DNA of 64,000 nucleotides from Erythrobacteraceae bacterium (GTDB lineage Bacteria > Pseudomonadota > Alphaproteobacteria > Sphingomonadales > Sphingomonadaceae), in NCBI GenBank assembly GCA_027486035.1, contig JAIXPX010000021.1:1-64000 (forward strand), read 5' to 3'. Shown piece by piece: positions 18,366-27,194 of the stretch. The notes under the pieces were generated by a model, which worked only from the letters and a program-made list of their open reading frames with translations, did not search any database and was not told the origin of the DNA. A program made the translations under genes and the position numbers. Numbering within the stretch: the first letter of the stretch is position 1; each line of letters opens with the position of its first letter.

Positions 18366-19508
18366 ATGCTCGCGACCTCCTATCGCACCGCCTACAACGC
18401 CGACCACGAAGCCTTCCGCGACACGGTCCGCAAGGTTTTTGCCGAGCACCTTACGCCCAATCTCGACGAGCATGAGGAGCAGGGCATCGTCCCGCGTTCG
18501 GTGTGGAAGGCCGTGGGCGAGGCGGGGTTGCTGTGCCCCACTGTGAAGGAGGAAAACGGCGGGCTCGGCCTCGATTTCGGGTTCAACTGCATTGTCGCCG
18601 AGGAGCTGTCCTATCTCGGCTCGGCGGCAGGCTTCACTCTGCAATCCGACATCACCGCCAACTATTTCGAGCGTCTCGGCACCCCCGAACAGCGCGCCAA
18701 ATATCTGCCCGGCATGGTCAGCGGCGACGTGATCACCGCGATCGCCATGACCGAACCGGGCGCAGGCAGCGACCTTCAGGGCATCCGCACCACGGCGAAG
18801 AAGGACGGCAACCACCTCGTCATCAACGGCTCGAAAACCTACATCACCAACGGCCAGAACGCCGATTGTGTGATCGTGGTGGCCAAGACCGATCCCGAGC
18901 TGGGATCGAAGGGCATTTCGCTGGTGCTGGTTGACGCCGACACCCCCGGGTTCGAGCGCGGGCGCAACCTCGACAAGATCGGCCAGCATTCGGCCGATAC
19001 CTCGGAGCTGTTCTTCAACGATTGCCGCGTGCCCATGACCAATATCCTCGGCGCGGAAGGCATGGGCTTCGTGCACCTGATGGAAGAGCTGCCGCAGGAA
19101 CGCCTCAGCATCGCGGTCGGCGCGCAAGCGGCGGCGCAGCGGGCGTTTGACGAAGCGGTCAAGTTCACCAAGGAGCGCGCCGCTTTCGGCAAGACCGTGT
19201 TCGAGTTCCAGAACACCAAGTTCACCCTCGCCGACCTCAAGGCCAAGCTGCAGGTGGGCTGGGCGCACCTCGACTGGGCGATCAGGAAGCACCTCGCGGG
19301 CGAGCTCACCACCGACGAGGCGAGCGCGGCGAAGCTGTGGCACACCGACCTCCAGTGGGAAGCCTGCGACACCGCGCTGCAACTCCACGGCGGGGCGGGT
19401 TACATGAACGAATATGCCATCGCCCGCCTGTGGCGCGATGCGCGCGTCACCCGCATCTTCGGCGGCACGAACGAGATCATGAAGGAAGTGATCTCGCGGT
19501 CGATCTGA
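18366..19508 (+). CDS. Acyl-CoA dehydrogenase
   Basis: A 380-residue FAD-dependent acyl-CoA dehydrogenase. It has the family patterns AMTEPGAGSDLQGIRT (FAD/substrate loop), the FTKERAAFGKTVFEFQNTKF helix and the C-terminal QLHGGAGYMNEYAIAR and RIFGGTNEIMKEVISR signatures. A GGAGAG ribosome-binding site precedes the ATG. The substrate chain length cannot be read from the sequence. It is followed by a tiny membrane protein and an SDR in the same direction, possibly a fatty or amino acid catabolic unit. Confidence 0.92.
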   Translation: MLATSYRTAYNADHEAFRDTVRKVFAEHLTPNLDEHEEQGIVPRSVWKAVGEAGLLCPTVKEENGGLGLDFGFNCIVAEELSYLGSAAGFTLQSDITANYFERLGTPEQRAKYLPGMVSGDVITAIAMTEPGAGSDLQGIRTTAKKDGNHLVINGSKTYITNGQNADCVIVVAKTDPELGSKGISLVLVDADTPGFERGRNLDKIGQHSADTSELFFNDCRVPMTNILGAEGMGFVHLMEELPQERLSIAVGAQAAAQRAFDEAVKFTKERAAFGKTVFEFQNTKFTLADLKAKLQVGWAHLDWAIRKHLAGELTTDEASAAKLWHTDLQWEACDTALQLHGGAGYMNEYAIARLWRDARVTRIFGGTNEIMKEVISRSI

Positions 19509-19518
19509 GGAGCCGGAC

Positions 19519-19608
19519 ATGAAGCCTGAGTTCAAGCGCCTTCTGATCGTGGTGCTGCTACTGGTGGTGGCGGCGCAGGGTTTCCTCTTGCTGACCAGGT
19601 CCGCATAG
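19519..19608 (+). CDS. 29-residue single-membrane-span peptide
   Basis: ATG at 19519 follows a GAGG ribosome-binding site overlapping the end of the acyl-CoA dehydrogenase gene. The product begins MKPEFKRLL, runs through a Val/Leu-rich hydrophobic stretch and ends LLTRSA. It sits between the dehydrogenase and the SDR with short gaps, so it is likely cotranscribed. No family is recognised; it could be an SDR- or dehydrogenase-associated microprotein or not translated at all. Confidence 0.5.
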   Translation: MKPEFKRLLIVVLLLVVAAQGFLLLTRSA

Positions 19609-19618
19609 GAGTGCCAGC

Positions 19619-20359
19619 ATGACCGACCCCCTCGACTTCACCGGCCAGCGCGTCCTCGTCATCGGCGGGTCGTCGGGGATCGGCAACGGCATCGCCCACG
19701 GCTTCCGCCAGCGGGGCGCTAGCGTGACCGTCACCGGCACGCGGCCCGACTTCGGCGACTATCTGGAAGCCGAGGACTCGGATTTCACCGGGCTCGATTA
19801 CCGCCAGCTCGACCTCACCGACCGCGATGCCGCCGACCGGCTGGCGGAGGGCTTCGGCCCCCTCGATGTGCTGGTGCTGTGCCAGGGCACGGTACGCTAC
19901 GGGCGGCAGGAGTTCACCCGCGAGGGGTGGGATCAGGTCATCGATATCAACCTCAATTCGGTGATGGATGCCGCCCGCGCCTTCCACCCCGCGCTGGCGG
20001 AAACGAAGGGAAGGATCATCATCGTCTCCTCGGTCGCCGCCTTCAAATCGACCATCGGCACGCCCGCCTACGCCGCCTCCAAGGCGGGCGCGGCGAGCCT
20101 CACCAAGACGCTGGGCGAGGCCTGGGCGCGCGACGGCATCCGGGTCAACGGCATCGCCCCGGGGCTGGTGCCGACCAAGCTGACGAGCGTCACCACCGAC
20201 CACCCCGAGCGTCTGGAAGCGAGCCTGAAGAAGATCCCCCTGCGCCGCATGGGGAGCCCTGAGGACATGGCCGGCGCCGCGCTGTTCCTCGCTTCGCCGC
20301 TCTCGGCCTACATCACCGGCCAGACGCTGGTGGTGGATGGGGGGCTGACACTGGCGTGA
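19619..20359 (+). CDS. SDR family oxidoreductase
   Basis: A 246-residue short-chain dehydrogenase/reductase. The cofactor motif GGSSGIGNGIA is near residue 17, the catalytic Ser in IIVSSVAAFKS, and Tyr-Lys in YAASKAG. The C-terminal PLRRMGSPEDMAGAALFLAS and TGQTLVVDGG are typical of classical SDRs. The start follows a TAGGAG site. Substrate unknown. Confidence 0.92.
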   Translation: MTDPLDFTGQRVLVIGGSSGIGNGIAHGFRQRGASVTVTGTRPDFGDYLEAEDSDFTGLDYRQLDLTDRDAADRLAEGFGPLDVLVLCQGTVRYGRQEFTREGWDQVIDINLNSVMDAARAFHPALAETKGRIIIVSSVAAFKSTIGTPAYAASKAGAASLTKTLGEAWARDGIRVNGIAPGLVPTKLTSVTTDHPERLEASLKKIPLRRMGSPEDMAGAALFLASPLSAYITGQTLVVDGGLTLA

Positions 20360-20441
20360 GTTCCCCCTCCCCAAGGGGAAGGGCAGGGGATGGGGGCTCG
20401 ACCCCTCGGAAGGCAGTACCCTCACCCACAAGGTGCGTGTG

Positions 20442-20459
20442 ATCGGTTGATCGACCGAT
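20442..20459. promoter_or_regulatory. Near-perfect palindrome upstream of the response regulator
   Basis: ATCGGTTGATCGACCGAT has six-base inverted arms (ATCGGT/ACCGAT) and an internal TGATCG. It lies about 80 bp upstream of the regulator gene and 22 bp before the Pho-box-like repeat, so it may be a second operator. Confidence 0.4.
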
Positions 20460-20480
20460 TGTGACACACATCTGAAATCC

Positions 20481-20498
20481 CGTCACAAACGCGTCACA
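20481..20498 (+). promoter_or_regulatory. Pho-box-like direct repeat before the response regulator
   Basis: Two identical heptamers CGTCACA are separated by AACG, the 7-4-7 geometry (11-bp period) of PhoB boxes. The heptamer differs from enterobacterial CTGTCAT but keeps the GTCA core. It is 40 bp upstream of the gene, so autoregulation is plausible. Confidence 0.5.
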
Positions 20499-20538
20499 CG
20501 CCTGCGGCACTCCGGTAGGAAACTGGGGCACGCAGCAC

Positions 20539-21213
20539 ATGGATGTGGTCAATATCTTCGTGACAGGCGATCTGGGCGAGAGCCTTGAGGATTTCGTTCA
20601 TGATCACCGTCGCTTCACTTTCGACCGGCTGGGCCCGGATGGACCGCGGCGGCTGGTCGAGGGACCGATGTGGGCCTTCGTCGACTGGGTGCTGACCGAT
20701 CTGGCCGGGCTGGAGCTGTGCCGCCGGCTGCGCGCCGACCAGCGCACCGCGGATGCCCATGTCACCATGGTGCTGGAGGAGGATGATCCGGAAGACCGCC
20801 GCCGCGCGCTCCGCGCTGGAGCTGATGACTACATGGTCGGGCCGCTGACCCGCACCGCGGTGCTCGACCGGGTGCTGGCGCTGCAATCGCGGGGCACCGA
20901 GCGGCTCGCGCCACGCCGTTTCGATTGCGGCGCGCTGACCATCGACATGGCCGCCCTCCAGGCGCGCTGGGCGGGCACGCCGATTGTCCTCAGACCCAAC
21001 GAGTTCCGGCTGCTGCGCTTCCTTGCCGAGAACCCGGGCCGCGTCCTCACCCGCGAGGACCTCATCGCAGGCCTCGGCAAGCGCGAGCCGGCGATCGACG
21101 AGCGCACGGTCGATGTGTGGATCGGCCGGTTGCGGCGGGCGATCAAGGCCGCAGGCGGCGGCAACCCGCTGCGCACCGTGCGCTCTGCCGGTTATGTCTT
21201 CGACGTGAACTAG
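20539..21213 (+). CDS. PhoB/OmpR-like response regulator with degenerate receiver
   Basis: A 224-residue protein: an N-terminal receiver-like domain (1-115) and a C-terminal winged-helix DNA-binding domain (about 125-224) ending in the OmpR-family signature NPLRTVRSAGYVFDVN. In the receiver, an Asp corresponding to the phosphorylation site is present (FVDWVLTD), but the N-terminal acidic pair is replaced by TGD and the conserved Lys of the KP motif is Gly (DDYMVGPL). Phosphorelay control may therefore be altered or absent. No kinase gene is adjacent. It precedes the convergent TonB receptor and lipoprotein genes, which it may regulate. Confidence 0.82.
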   Translation: MDVVNIFVTGDLGESLEDFVHDHRRFTFDRLGPDGPRRLVEGPMWAFVDWVLTDLAGLELCRRLRADQRTADAHVTMVLEEDDPEDRRRALRAGADDYMVGPLTRTAVLDRVLALQSRGTERLAPRRFDCGALTIDMAALQARWAGTPIVLRPNEFRLLRFLAENPGRVLTREDLIAGLGKREPAIDERTVDVWIGRLRRAIKAAGGGNPLRTVRSAGYVFDVN

Positions 21214-21259
21214 CGGGGCGGAGGGGGCGGGCGCTTCCTCGCACCAGCCCCCCGCCGGA

Positions 21260-23980
21260 TCAGAAGCTCGCCTTCACCCCGACCGAAAGGGAGGTTCCCA
21301 CGCGGAAGGAGTTGATGTCGATCCGGGTGCCGTTCAGCTCCTGGTATTCGAAATTGTCGCGCCCGAAGATGTTGCGCACATCGAAGCTCAGCTCGAGCGG
21401 CAGACCGCCGATCCGCGCCTGCGAGCGCGCCACAAAATCGACCGTCACGCCCGGGTCTTCGAGCACGTCGGGCAGCGCCCCCCCGCGCGAGGTCACGCGC
21501 TTGCTGGCATAGTTCACCAAAATCGTCGCCTGCTGGACCTTGTCCTTGTCCTCGATCCCGAGCGACAGGTTGGCGACGTGGTCCGATTGCCCGACCAGCG
21601 GCGCGCCCCTGTCGAACAGCTGGTTGGCAAGCTGGACAGTGTTGCCCGGAATCGGCGCGAGATCGCTTGCGCCGACCGCGATCGAGGACTTGGTGAAGGT
21701 GTAGTTGACCAGCACCACAAGCTGCTTGCTCTCGAAGAAGCTCCCGCCCCAGCCGGCCAGGTCGAAATCATAGCCCAGATCGAGTTCGGCACCGTAGAGC
21801 TCGGCGCTCGGCGCATTGGCGAAGCTGGTCTCGATGATGCCCGGCGCGGTGATCAGGAAGTTCTCGATCGGGTTGTCGATCTTCTTGAAGAAGCCGGCGA
21901 GGCTCACCTTGCGGCGCCCGCCGAGGTAATATTCGGCGCGGGTTTCCAGGTTCAGCAGCTCGCTGTCGATCAGGAAGGGGTTGCCGCGATAGCGGCGGTT
22001 GGATTCCGGATCGAAATAGGTCTGCTCGACAAGCTCGCGGAACTGCGGACGGGCGATCGTCTGCGAGGCCGAGAAGCGCAGCTGGAGATCGTCGATCGCC
22101 TCCCAGGTCACCGTGCCCGAGGGCAGCAGATAGCGGTTGGCGATGCGGGTGGGGGTGGGCTGGAAGCCGCTGCCGAACATCGGATCGGGCGAGGCGGTCT
22201 GAAGCCCGTCCTCGAAGCGCAGGCCCGCTTCGATGTTGAGCCGCTCGGCCGGACGATAGCGCGCCAGGCCGTAGCCGGCGTGCACCTGCAGCGTCGCATC
22301 GAACACCGGGAAGGGGGTCGGATCGGAGGCAGTGACGTTGAAGAAGCCGGTGCCGTTGGCATCGGTCGCAAGGGTCGAGCCGTTGAAGATCTCGCCGGGC
22401 TGGCGCAGGCCCACGGCGCGCAGGATTGTGTTGCGCTCGGCGCTCGATTGCAGCAGCGGGCGGATGATGAAGGACAGCGACCTGCGGGCCGTGTCCGAAT
22501 AGGCATAGCCTGCCGTCAGCGTGAGATCGGGCGTGACCTCATAGCTCACATCCGCGCCGGCGAACCACAGCGTCTCGGTGAGGTCCTCGAACGACACCTG
22601 GATGCGCTCGGTCCCGCCGATCACAGCGCCCACATCGACCGCATAGCGGCTGCCGAAGGGGTCATTGGGGATGTTGGTGCGGATATAGGGCACGATTGCG
22701 TTGTAGGGCGCCTCGCGGTCGGTGCGGGCATAGCCGCCGCGCAGGTCGAGATCGACAGGGCCGAAATCGAACTCGGCAACCAGCTGCGAATCCATCAGCT
22801 GGCGTTCGAACCAGCCGGTCTGCTGGGTGATGAACTCGAACGGGCGGGCGATGTCGGTGAAGGCGTCGGTGCCGCGCGCCAGACGTGCGGTCTTGAGGCT
22901 GTCGCGGATATAGAGGTTGGTCCAGCGGACGGTGTGCTCGCCGATGTCGAGCCCGAGGCCGATGAGGCCGTTTACCAGCGCCTTGTTGTCGGTGACGAAG
23001 GTGTTCGAATCGAAGATCACCTGTCCCGCCTGGGCATCGCCGAACTGCTGGCTGATGACCGAGCGGTTGCGCCAGTTGTTGGTGATGCCGAAGGTGGCGA
23101 TCACGCCGAGCCGGTCGCCGTCGCCGAAGTCGAGCGCAGTCCCGCCGGTGATGTTGCCCGAGAAGTTGGCGGGCAGCGTGTCGGTCTTCTGGAGCGTGAC
23201 GAGATTGAGCGGCATGATCTGCCCGACCAGCTGGCGCTGCACCGCAGCGGGCGCATCGTTGACGCGGGTGCCGCTGGCGATCAGGCCCTGAAGCGTGCTC
23301 GGGATGTCGCGGTTGCCATTGTCGAAGCCGAAGGTGTCCCAGCGCGAACCGAAATAGGTAAGGCCGTTCTGGAAGGTGGTCAGCGTGTCGCCGCCCGCGC
23401 CGAGGCTCACCTCGAGGAAGGTTTCCGAGGGGATCGCCTTGGTGGTGAGGTTGATCACCCCGCCGCCGAACTCGCCCGAGAAATTCGCCGAATAGGTCTT
23501 CTGCACAAGGCCCGAGGCGATCACGCTGGTCGGGAAGATGTTGAGCGGGACGACGCGGCTCAGCGGTTCGGGGCTGGGCAGGGGCAGGCCGTTTAGCAAG
23601 GCGAGCGAGTAGCGGTCGCCCAGACCGCGCACGAAGACCCGGCCGTCGCCGACCAGCGACAGGCCCGAGACGCGGGCAAGCGCGCCCGCGATCTCGCCTT
23701 CGCCGGTGCGGGCGATGTCCGCTTCGGACAGGACGTTCAGCACCTGTCCCGAGGACCGTTCGGGATTGCGGTTGCGCCGGCCGGTGACGATGATGTCGCC
23801 GCCCGGCACGGAGATGTCGGGCTCGACATACTCATCCTCGGCAGCGGGAACTTCCGGGCCGGTTCCGTCCGCAGCCGGCGCGGGCTCTCCCTGATCCTGA
23901 TCCTGCGCATGGGCGACTGCCGGGTGGCAGAGCGCGGTGGTCAGCAGCAGCAAGCCTGCCAGACGCATCGGCTTCGACAT
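21260..23980 (-). CDS. TonB-dependent outer-membrane receptor
   Basis: A 906-residue receptor. It has a signal peptide (MSKPMRLAGLLLLTTALCHP...AHAQ), an acidic linker, a plug domain (from DIIVTGRRNRNPERSSGQVL through FVRGLGDRYSLALLNG) and a long beta-barrel ending SLSVGVKASF with C-terminal Phe. The ATG at 23980 is used because the signal peptide begins there. It lies downstream of the lipoprotein gene on the same strand (112-bp gap). The ligand is unknown; the Pho-box-like context suggests a phosphorus-containing compound, which is inference. Confidence 0.92.
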   Translation of the reverse strand: MSKPMRLAGLLLLTTALCHPAVAHAQDQDQGEPAPAADGTGPEVPAAEDEYVEPDISVPGGDIIVTGRRNRNPERSSGQVLNVLSEADIARTGEGEIAGALARVSGLSLVGDGRVFVRGLGDRYSLALLNGLPLPSPEPLSRVVPLNIFPTSVIASGLVQKTYSANFSGEFGGGVINLTTKAIPSETFLEVSLGAGGDTLTTFQNGLTYFGSRWDTFGFDNGNRDIPSTLQGLIASGTRVNDAPAAVQRQLVGQIMPLNLVTLQKTDTLPANFSGNITGGTALDFGDGDRLGVIATFGITNNWRNRSVISQQFGDAQAGQVIFDSNTFVTDNKALVNGLIGLGLDIGEHTVRWTNLYIRDSLKTARLARGTDAFTDIARPFEFITQQTGWFERQLMDSQLVAEFDFGPVDLDLRGGYARTDREAPYNAIVPYIRTNIPNDPFGSRYAVDVGAVIGGTERIQVSFEDLTETLWFAGADVSYEVTPDLTLTAGYAYSDTARRSLSFIIRPLLQSSAERNTILRAVGLRQPGEIFNGSTLATDANGTGFFNVTASDPTPFPVFDATLQVHAGYGLARYRPAERLNIEAGLRFEDGLQTASPDPMFGSGFQPTPTRIANRYLLPSGTVTWEAIDDLQLRFSASQTIARPQFRELVEQTYFDPESNRRYRGNPFLIDSELLNLETRAEYYLGGRRKVSLAGFFKKIDNPIENFLITAPGIIETSFANAPSAELYGAELDLGYDFDLAGWGGSFFESKQLVVLVNYTFTKSSIAVGASDLAPIPGNTVQLANQLFDRGAPLVGQSDHVANLSLGIEDKDKVQQATILVNYASKRVTSRGGALPDVLEDPGVTVDFVARSQARIGGLPLELSFDVRNIFGRDNFEYQELNGTRIDINSFRVGTSLSVGVKASF

Positions 23981-24092
23981 AGAAAAAGGCCCCCTCTTGA
24001 ATGCCTTCGAAATCGCTGCGGGCAGTGCCTGCCCGTCAACAGCAAGCGGGAGGCGCCCGTGACGAGCGCCTCCCGGGATGGAAAAGCCGCGA

Positions 24093-25655
24093 TCAGTTAT
24101 AGACCGGCAGCGAGGTGCAGTTGCCCAGCGGGCTGTTGAAGTTCTGGACCGCCGAGTTGCAGGTCCAGCTCTGGAACAGCGAGGTGAGCTGTGCCGCGTT
24201 CTGGATGCCGCCGATATAGGTCCGGGTCGGGAAGAAGGACGACCGGCCATTGGCGGCAAAGGGGGTGCGGCCGTTCTCGCCGTCGCCGTTCACCACATTG
24301 TTGATGAGGGTGATGGTGAAGGCGAGGTTGTTGTTGGTGCCGCCATTGATGCGCGCGGCCGCATCGGCGTTGGTCACGCCCGCACCGCCGCGGACCGGAT
24401 CGGTCGCGGGGCAGTTGCCGACCACCGAATCCACCCCGATGATGGCCGCGAGAGTCGCCGGCTCGTCGATCTGGAAGCAGTGGTTGGTGCCGGCGCGGAT
24501 CACGCCGTTGGTCAGGCCGAGCGCCGCGCCGCCGCGGGCCTGCACCACCTGCGGCGCACCGGCGCGGGCGACGAAGGTGAAGTTGTTCACCTGCAGGCGC
24601 GTCTGCGGGGTGGCAGCGGTCGGGGTGCGGTCGGCGACGTTGGGCGAATCGAGTTCGATCAGGCGGTCGCCCGTGGTCGAACGCTGCACCGCAATGACGG
24701 TGTCCATGTTGACGAGCGCGCCGGTGTCGACGTCGATCGAATCGTCCGATGCGCCGATGATCGCCCAGTTGCGGGTGTTGAACCCGCCGCCGAAGAACTC
24801 GAGCCCGTCATCCGAGCTGTTGAAGCTCATGACGTTCTCGATCACCGTGCCCGAACCCACGCCGCCGGTGGTGAGCGACTGGAGCTCGTTGTTGGGCGCC
24901 AGCTCGAAGCCCGAGAAGCGGATCTGGTTGAAGCGCATCGAGCCCGAATTGTCGGCCGCATTGGTACCGCCGAAGGGGGTTGCCACAGCGGCGCCTTCCA
25001 GACGGCCCTCGCAGGTCGGGTTGGCGGTCGGGGCCGCAGCGGTGTTGAACACGCCGGTGCTGCAATCGGAGACCGGCGCGCGGCCGAGCAGCACGACGCC
25101 GCCCCACTGCTGGTCGGTGTTGTCATTGGCAAGGCCGAGCACGTTGTCGCGGCTGGTCCAGATGATCGGGCGCGCCGCGGTGCCGTCGGCGACAAGGCGG
25201 TTGCCGCGGTTGGCGACGATGAAGCTCGATCCCGTGGCGAAGAAGATCACGCCGGGCTCGACCGTAAGGGTGATGGCGGTGTTGGTGCTCGAGAAGCCCT
25301 GGTCGGTGCCGATGTTCACGCGATCGCGGATCTCGTAGAGCAGGCCCGGGATGTAGCGCAGGGTGTCGTTCGAGGTGAAGGTCGCGGGCAGGCGGCAGAC
25401 GCGGTAGGTGCCGGTCGGGCCGGTGATCGTGCCGGCATCGGTGAGGCCGCCGGTGGTGGCGATCGTCGGACAGCCCGCAGCCGGCGTGACGAGGCTCGCG
25501 GTCGGCGTGGGCGTGGGCGTCGGCGTCGGGGTGGGGGCCGGGTTGTTGATGATGATGTCCCCGCCGGTGCCCGGCGAGACGATCTCGTCCGCGCCGCAAC
25601 CGGCAAGGGCGATCAGGCTCGCGCCCAGAACGAGAGTGCGATGGATAGTGGTCAC
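24093..25655 (-). CDS. Large secreted lipoprotein, TonB-receptor partner
   Basis: A 520-residue protein from a GTG start with a GAGGGGA site. The lipoprotein signal ends LIALAGC (Cys20) and is followed by a Thr-Pro repeat linker. The mature part is rich in Asn, Thr, Gly and Val with repeated short strands (ITLTVEPGVIFFATGSSFIV, RPIIWTSRDNV), suggesting a beta-helix or beta-sandwich. It lies immediately upstream of the TonB receptor gene, so it is probably a surface or periplasmic partner in substrate capture. I do not know a characterised homologue. Confidence 0.82.
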   Translation of the reverse strand: MTTIHRTLVLGASLIALAGCGADEIVSPGTGGDIIINNPAPTPTPTPTPTPTASLVTPAAGCPTIATTGGLTDAGTITGPTGTYRVCRLPATFTSNDTLRYIPGLLYEIRDRVNIGTDQGFSSTNTAITLTVEPGVIFFATGSSFIVANRGNRLVADGTAARPIIWTSRDNVLGLANDNTDQQWGGVVLLGRAPVSDCSTGVFNTAAAPTANPTCEGRLEGAAVATPFGGTNAADNSGSMRFNQIRFSGFELAPNNELQSLTTGGVGSGTVIENVMSFNSSDDGLEFFGGGFNTRNWAIIGASDDSIDVDTGALVNMDTVIAVQRSTTGDRLIELDSPNVADRTPTAATPQTRLQVNNFTFVARAGAPQVVQARGGAALGLTNGVIRAGTNHCFQIDEPATLAAIIGVDSVVGNCPATDPVRGGAGVTNADAAARINGGTNNNLAFTITLINNVVNGDGENGRTPFAANGRSSFFPTRTYIGGIQNAAQLTSLFQSWTCNSAVQNFNSPLGNCTSLPVYN

Positions 25656-25967
25656 GGCATGAGTTCCCCTCTTGTGCCAGGTCGCGGCAGGGCCCGCCCG
25701 GCAAGTTGCTCTTGGCGGCGGGCTAGGAGCGGGGCGTGACCGATTTGTTGCAGGATTACAGACGCGTGTCACAAACGCGATTATGACCGAAGAAAGACAA
25801 ATATGACAAAAAACCTCTCCCGCGATGGAGGCGGTCAGGTCACAGGAAAGTGTCAGAATAACAGATGCATAATCCTCTGAATTGCAGAAATATTACAATG
25901 TTTCAGTTTTGTTGCACTCAAGCCGGGATCGCGGCATCATGCCTGTGTTCCTGCGAGGAGGCTGCCG
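25656..25967. promoter_or_regulatory. Divergent promoter region with GTCA-type half sites
   Basis: This 312-bp AT-richer gap separates the leftward lipoprotein-TonB unit from the rightward TPR gene. Around 25760-25860 it contains many GTCA/TGAC half sites. On the minus strand GTCTT and GTCAT lie 11 bp apart, and CTGACAC and CTGTGAC form a 7-4-7 pair. These resemble weak Pho boxes facing the lipoprotein gene. A strong GCGAGGAGG site precedes the TPR gene. Confidence 0.4.
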
Positions 25968-26378
25968 ATGTCCGTTATCGCTCTTGCCGCTGCGCTGCTG
26001 ACCGTAATCCCTGCGGCGGCCGCGCCCCATGCACCGCTGGCGATGATGGGCGAATCGCCCGAGCTTGCCGCCGGAACGCTTGCCGCGGGCCGCGCCGACG
26101 AGGCGCTGGCGACGCTCGAGAAGGCCAGCGCCGCCATGCCGCATGATGCCGGTGTGCTGATCAACCTCGGGATCGCCTATGCCCACGCGGGCCAGGAGGC
26201 CAAGGCCCGCGCCGCCTTCGAACAGGCGCTCGCCTGCCACGAGGTGGTCGAGCTCGACACCGCCGGCGGCGGCACCACCGATTCGCGCAGGCTCGCCCGC
26301 AAGGCGATTCGTATGCTCGAGCGCGGCGAATTCCGGCCCGCTCCCGCCCGCGCCGGCCAGCTCACCTACCGCGATTGA
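25968..26378 (+). CDS. Secreted tetratricopeptide-repeat protein
   Basis: A 136-residue protein with a short signal peptide (MSVIALAAALLTVIPAAAA) and about two TPR-like helix pairs (AAGTLAAGRADEALATLEKA and VLINLGIAYAHAGQEAKARAA). It is divergent from the lipoprotein-TonB unit. Probably periplasmic and involved in protein-protein contact; its partner is unknown. Confidence 0.8.
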   Translation: MSVIALAAALLTVIPAAAAPHAPLAMMGESPELAAGTLAAGRADEALATLEKASAAMPHDAGVLINLGIAYAHAGQEAKARAAFEQALACHEVVELDTAGGGTTDSRRLARKAIRMLERGEFRPAPARAGQLTYRD

Positions 26379-26450
26379 CCTGCCAGGAAGCGTCGCCTGC
26401 CCTCATTTGATGGCGGGCGGGACGCCTCGTTGCATTTGCGCGCCATAAGA

Positions 26451-26468
26451 CTGTCACCTGCCTGTCAC
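26451..26468 (+). promoter_or_regulatory. Pho-box-like direct repeat before the VirB cluster
   Basis: Two perfect CTGTCAC heptamers separated by CTGC, the exact 7-4-7 architecture of a PhoB box and one base from the consensus CTGTCAT. The first virB gene begins 40 bp downstream, with a possible -10 (TTAGAC) in between. Confidence 0.6.
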
Positions 26469-26507
26469 TTAGGTTAGACAAACGATGACCTTGTGGAGGG
26501 CCGGGAC

Positions 26508-27146
26508 ATGATTCTCGCCGCGGTGTGCCGCGCCATCATCATTGCTGCCGTGCTGGGCCTGCCGTTCGCGGCGCGCGCCGACGTGATCGAGCTTGGCCCG
26601 CAGGGGGCGCAGTGGGTTGCAGGGCCGCTTGCCGGGCAGAGCGCGGGCGTGCGCCCCGCAGTCGCCGATCCCGCCGCCGCCACCCTTGCCGAAGCCCCAG
26701 CGCTTCCCGCTCATGCGCTTGCCGATCCCGCGCGCCATGCCGCCGCCATCCCGCCGCGCTATGCCGGGGTGATCGCCGCCCTGTCGGCCCGTTACGATCT
26801 CTCGCCGGCGCTGATGGAGGCGGTGGTGTGGCAGGAGAGCCGCTGGAACGAGAACGCCCGCTCGCCGGTCGGTGCCCGCGGGCTTGCCCAGCTGATGCCC
26901 GGCACCGCGCGTTATCTGGGCGTCAACCCCGACGATCCTTTCGCCAATCTCGAGGGCGGGGCGCGCTACCTGCGCGAACAGCTCGACCGCTTCGGCGGCG
27001 ATCTCGAGAAGGCGCTGGCGGCCTATAATGCCGGGCCGGGGCGGGTGCAGCGATCGGGCGGCGTCCCCAATATCCGCGAGACAAGGCAATATGTTGCCGC
27101 CATCATGGGCCGCCTTGCGGGCCATGCGCGGCCCGATGCCAGGTAA
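26508..27146 (+). CDS. virB1: VirB1-like lytic transglycosylase
   Basis: A 212-residue periplasmic lytic transglycosylase. A signal peptide (MILAAVCRAIIIAAVLGL...ARAD) precedes a Pro/Ala-rich region and the SLT domain with catalytic Glu in VVWQESRWNENA, then GARGLAQLMPGTARYLG and AAYNAGPGRVQ. The ATG at 26508 follows GGAGGG. As first gene of the cluster it would open the peptidoglycan for the secretion channel. Confidence 0.88.
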   Translation: MILAAVCRAIIIAAVLGLPFAARADVIELGPQGAQWVAGPLAGQSAGVRPAVADPAAATLAEAPALPAHALADPARHAAAIPPRYAGVIAALSARYDLSPALMEAVVWQESRWNENARSPVGARGLAQLMPGTARYLGVNPDDPFANLEGGARYLREQLDRFGGDLEKALAAYNAGPGRVQRSGGVPNIRETRQYVAAIMGRLAGHARPDAR

Positions 27147-27194
27147 CCATTCCGCTTGACGCGGGCTTAGCCATTTCCGCACGACAAGAGAGCC

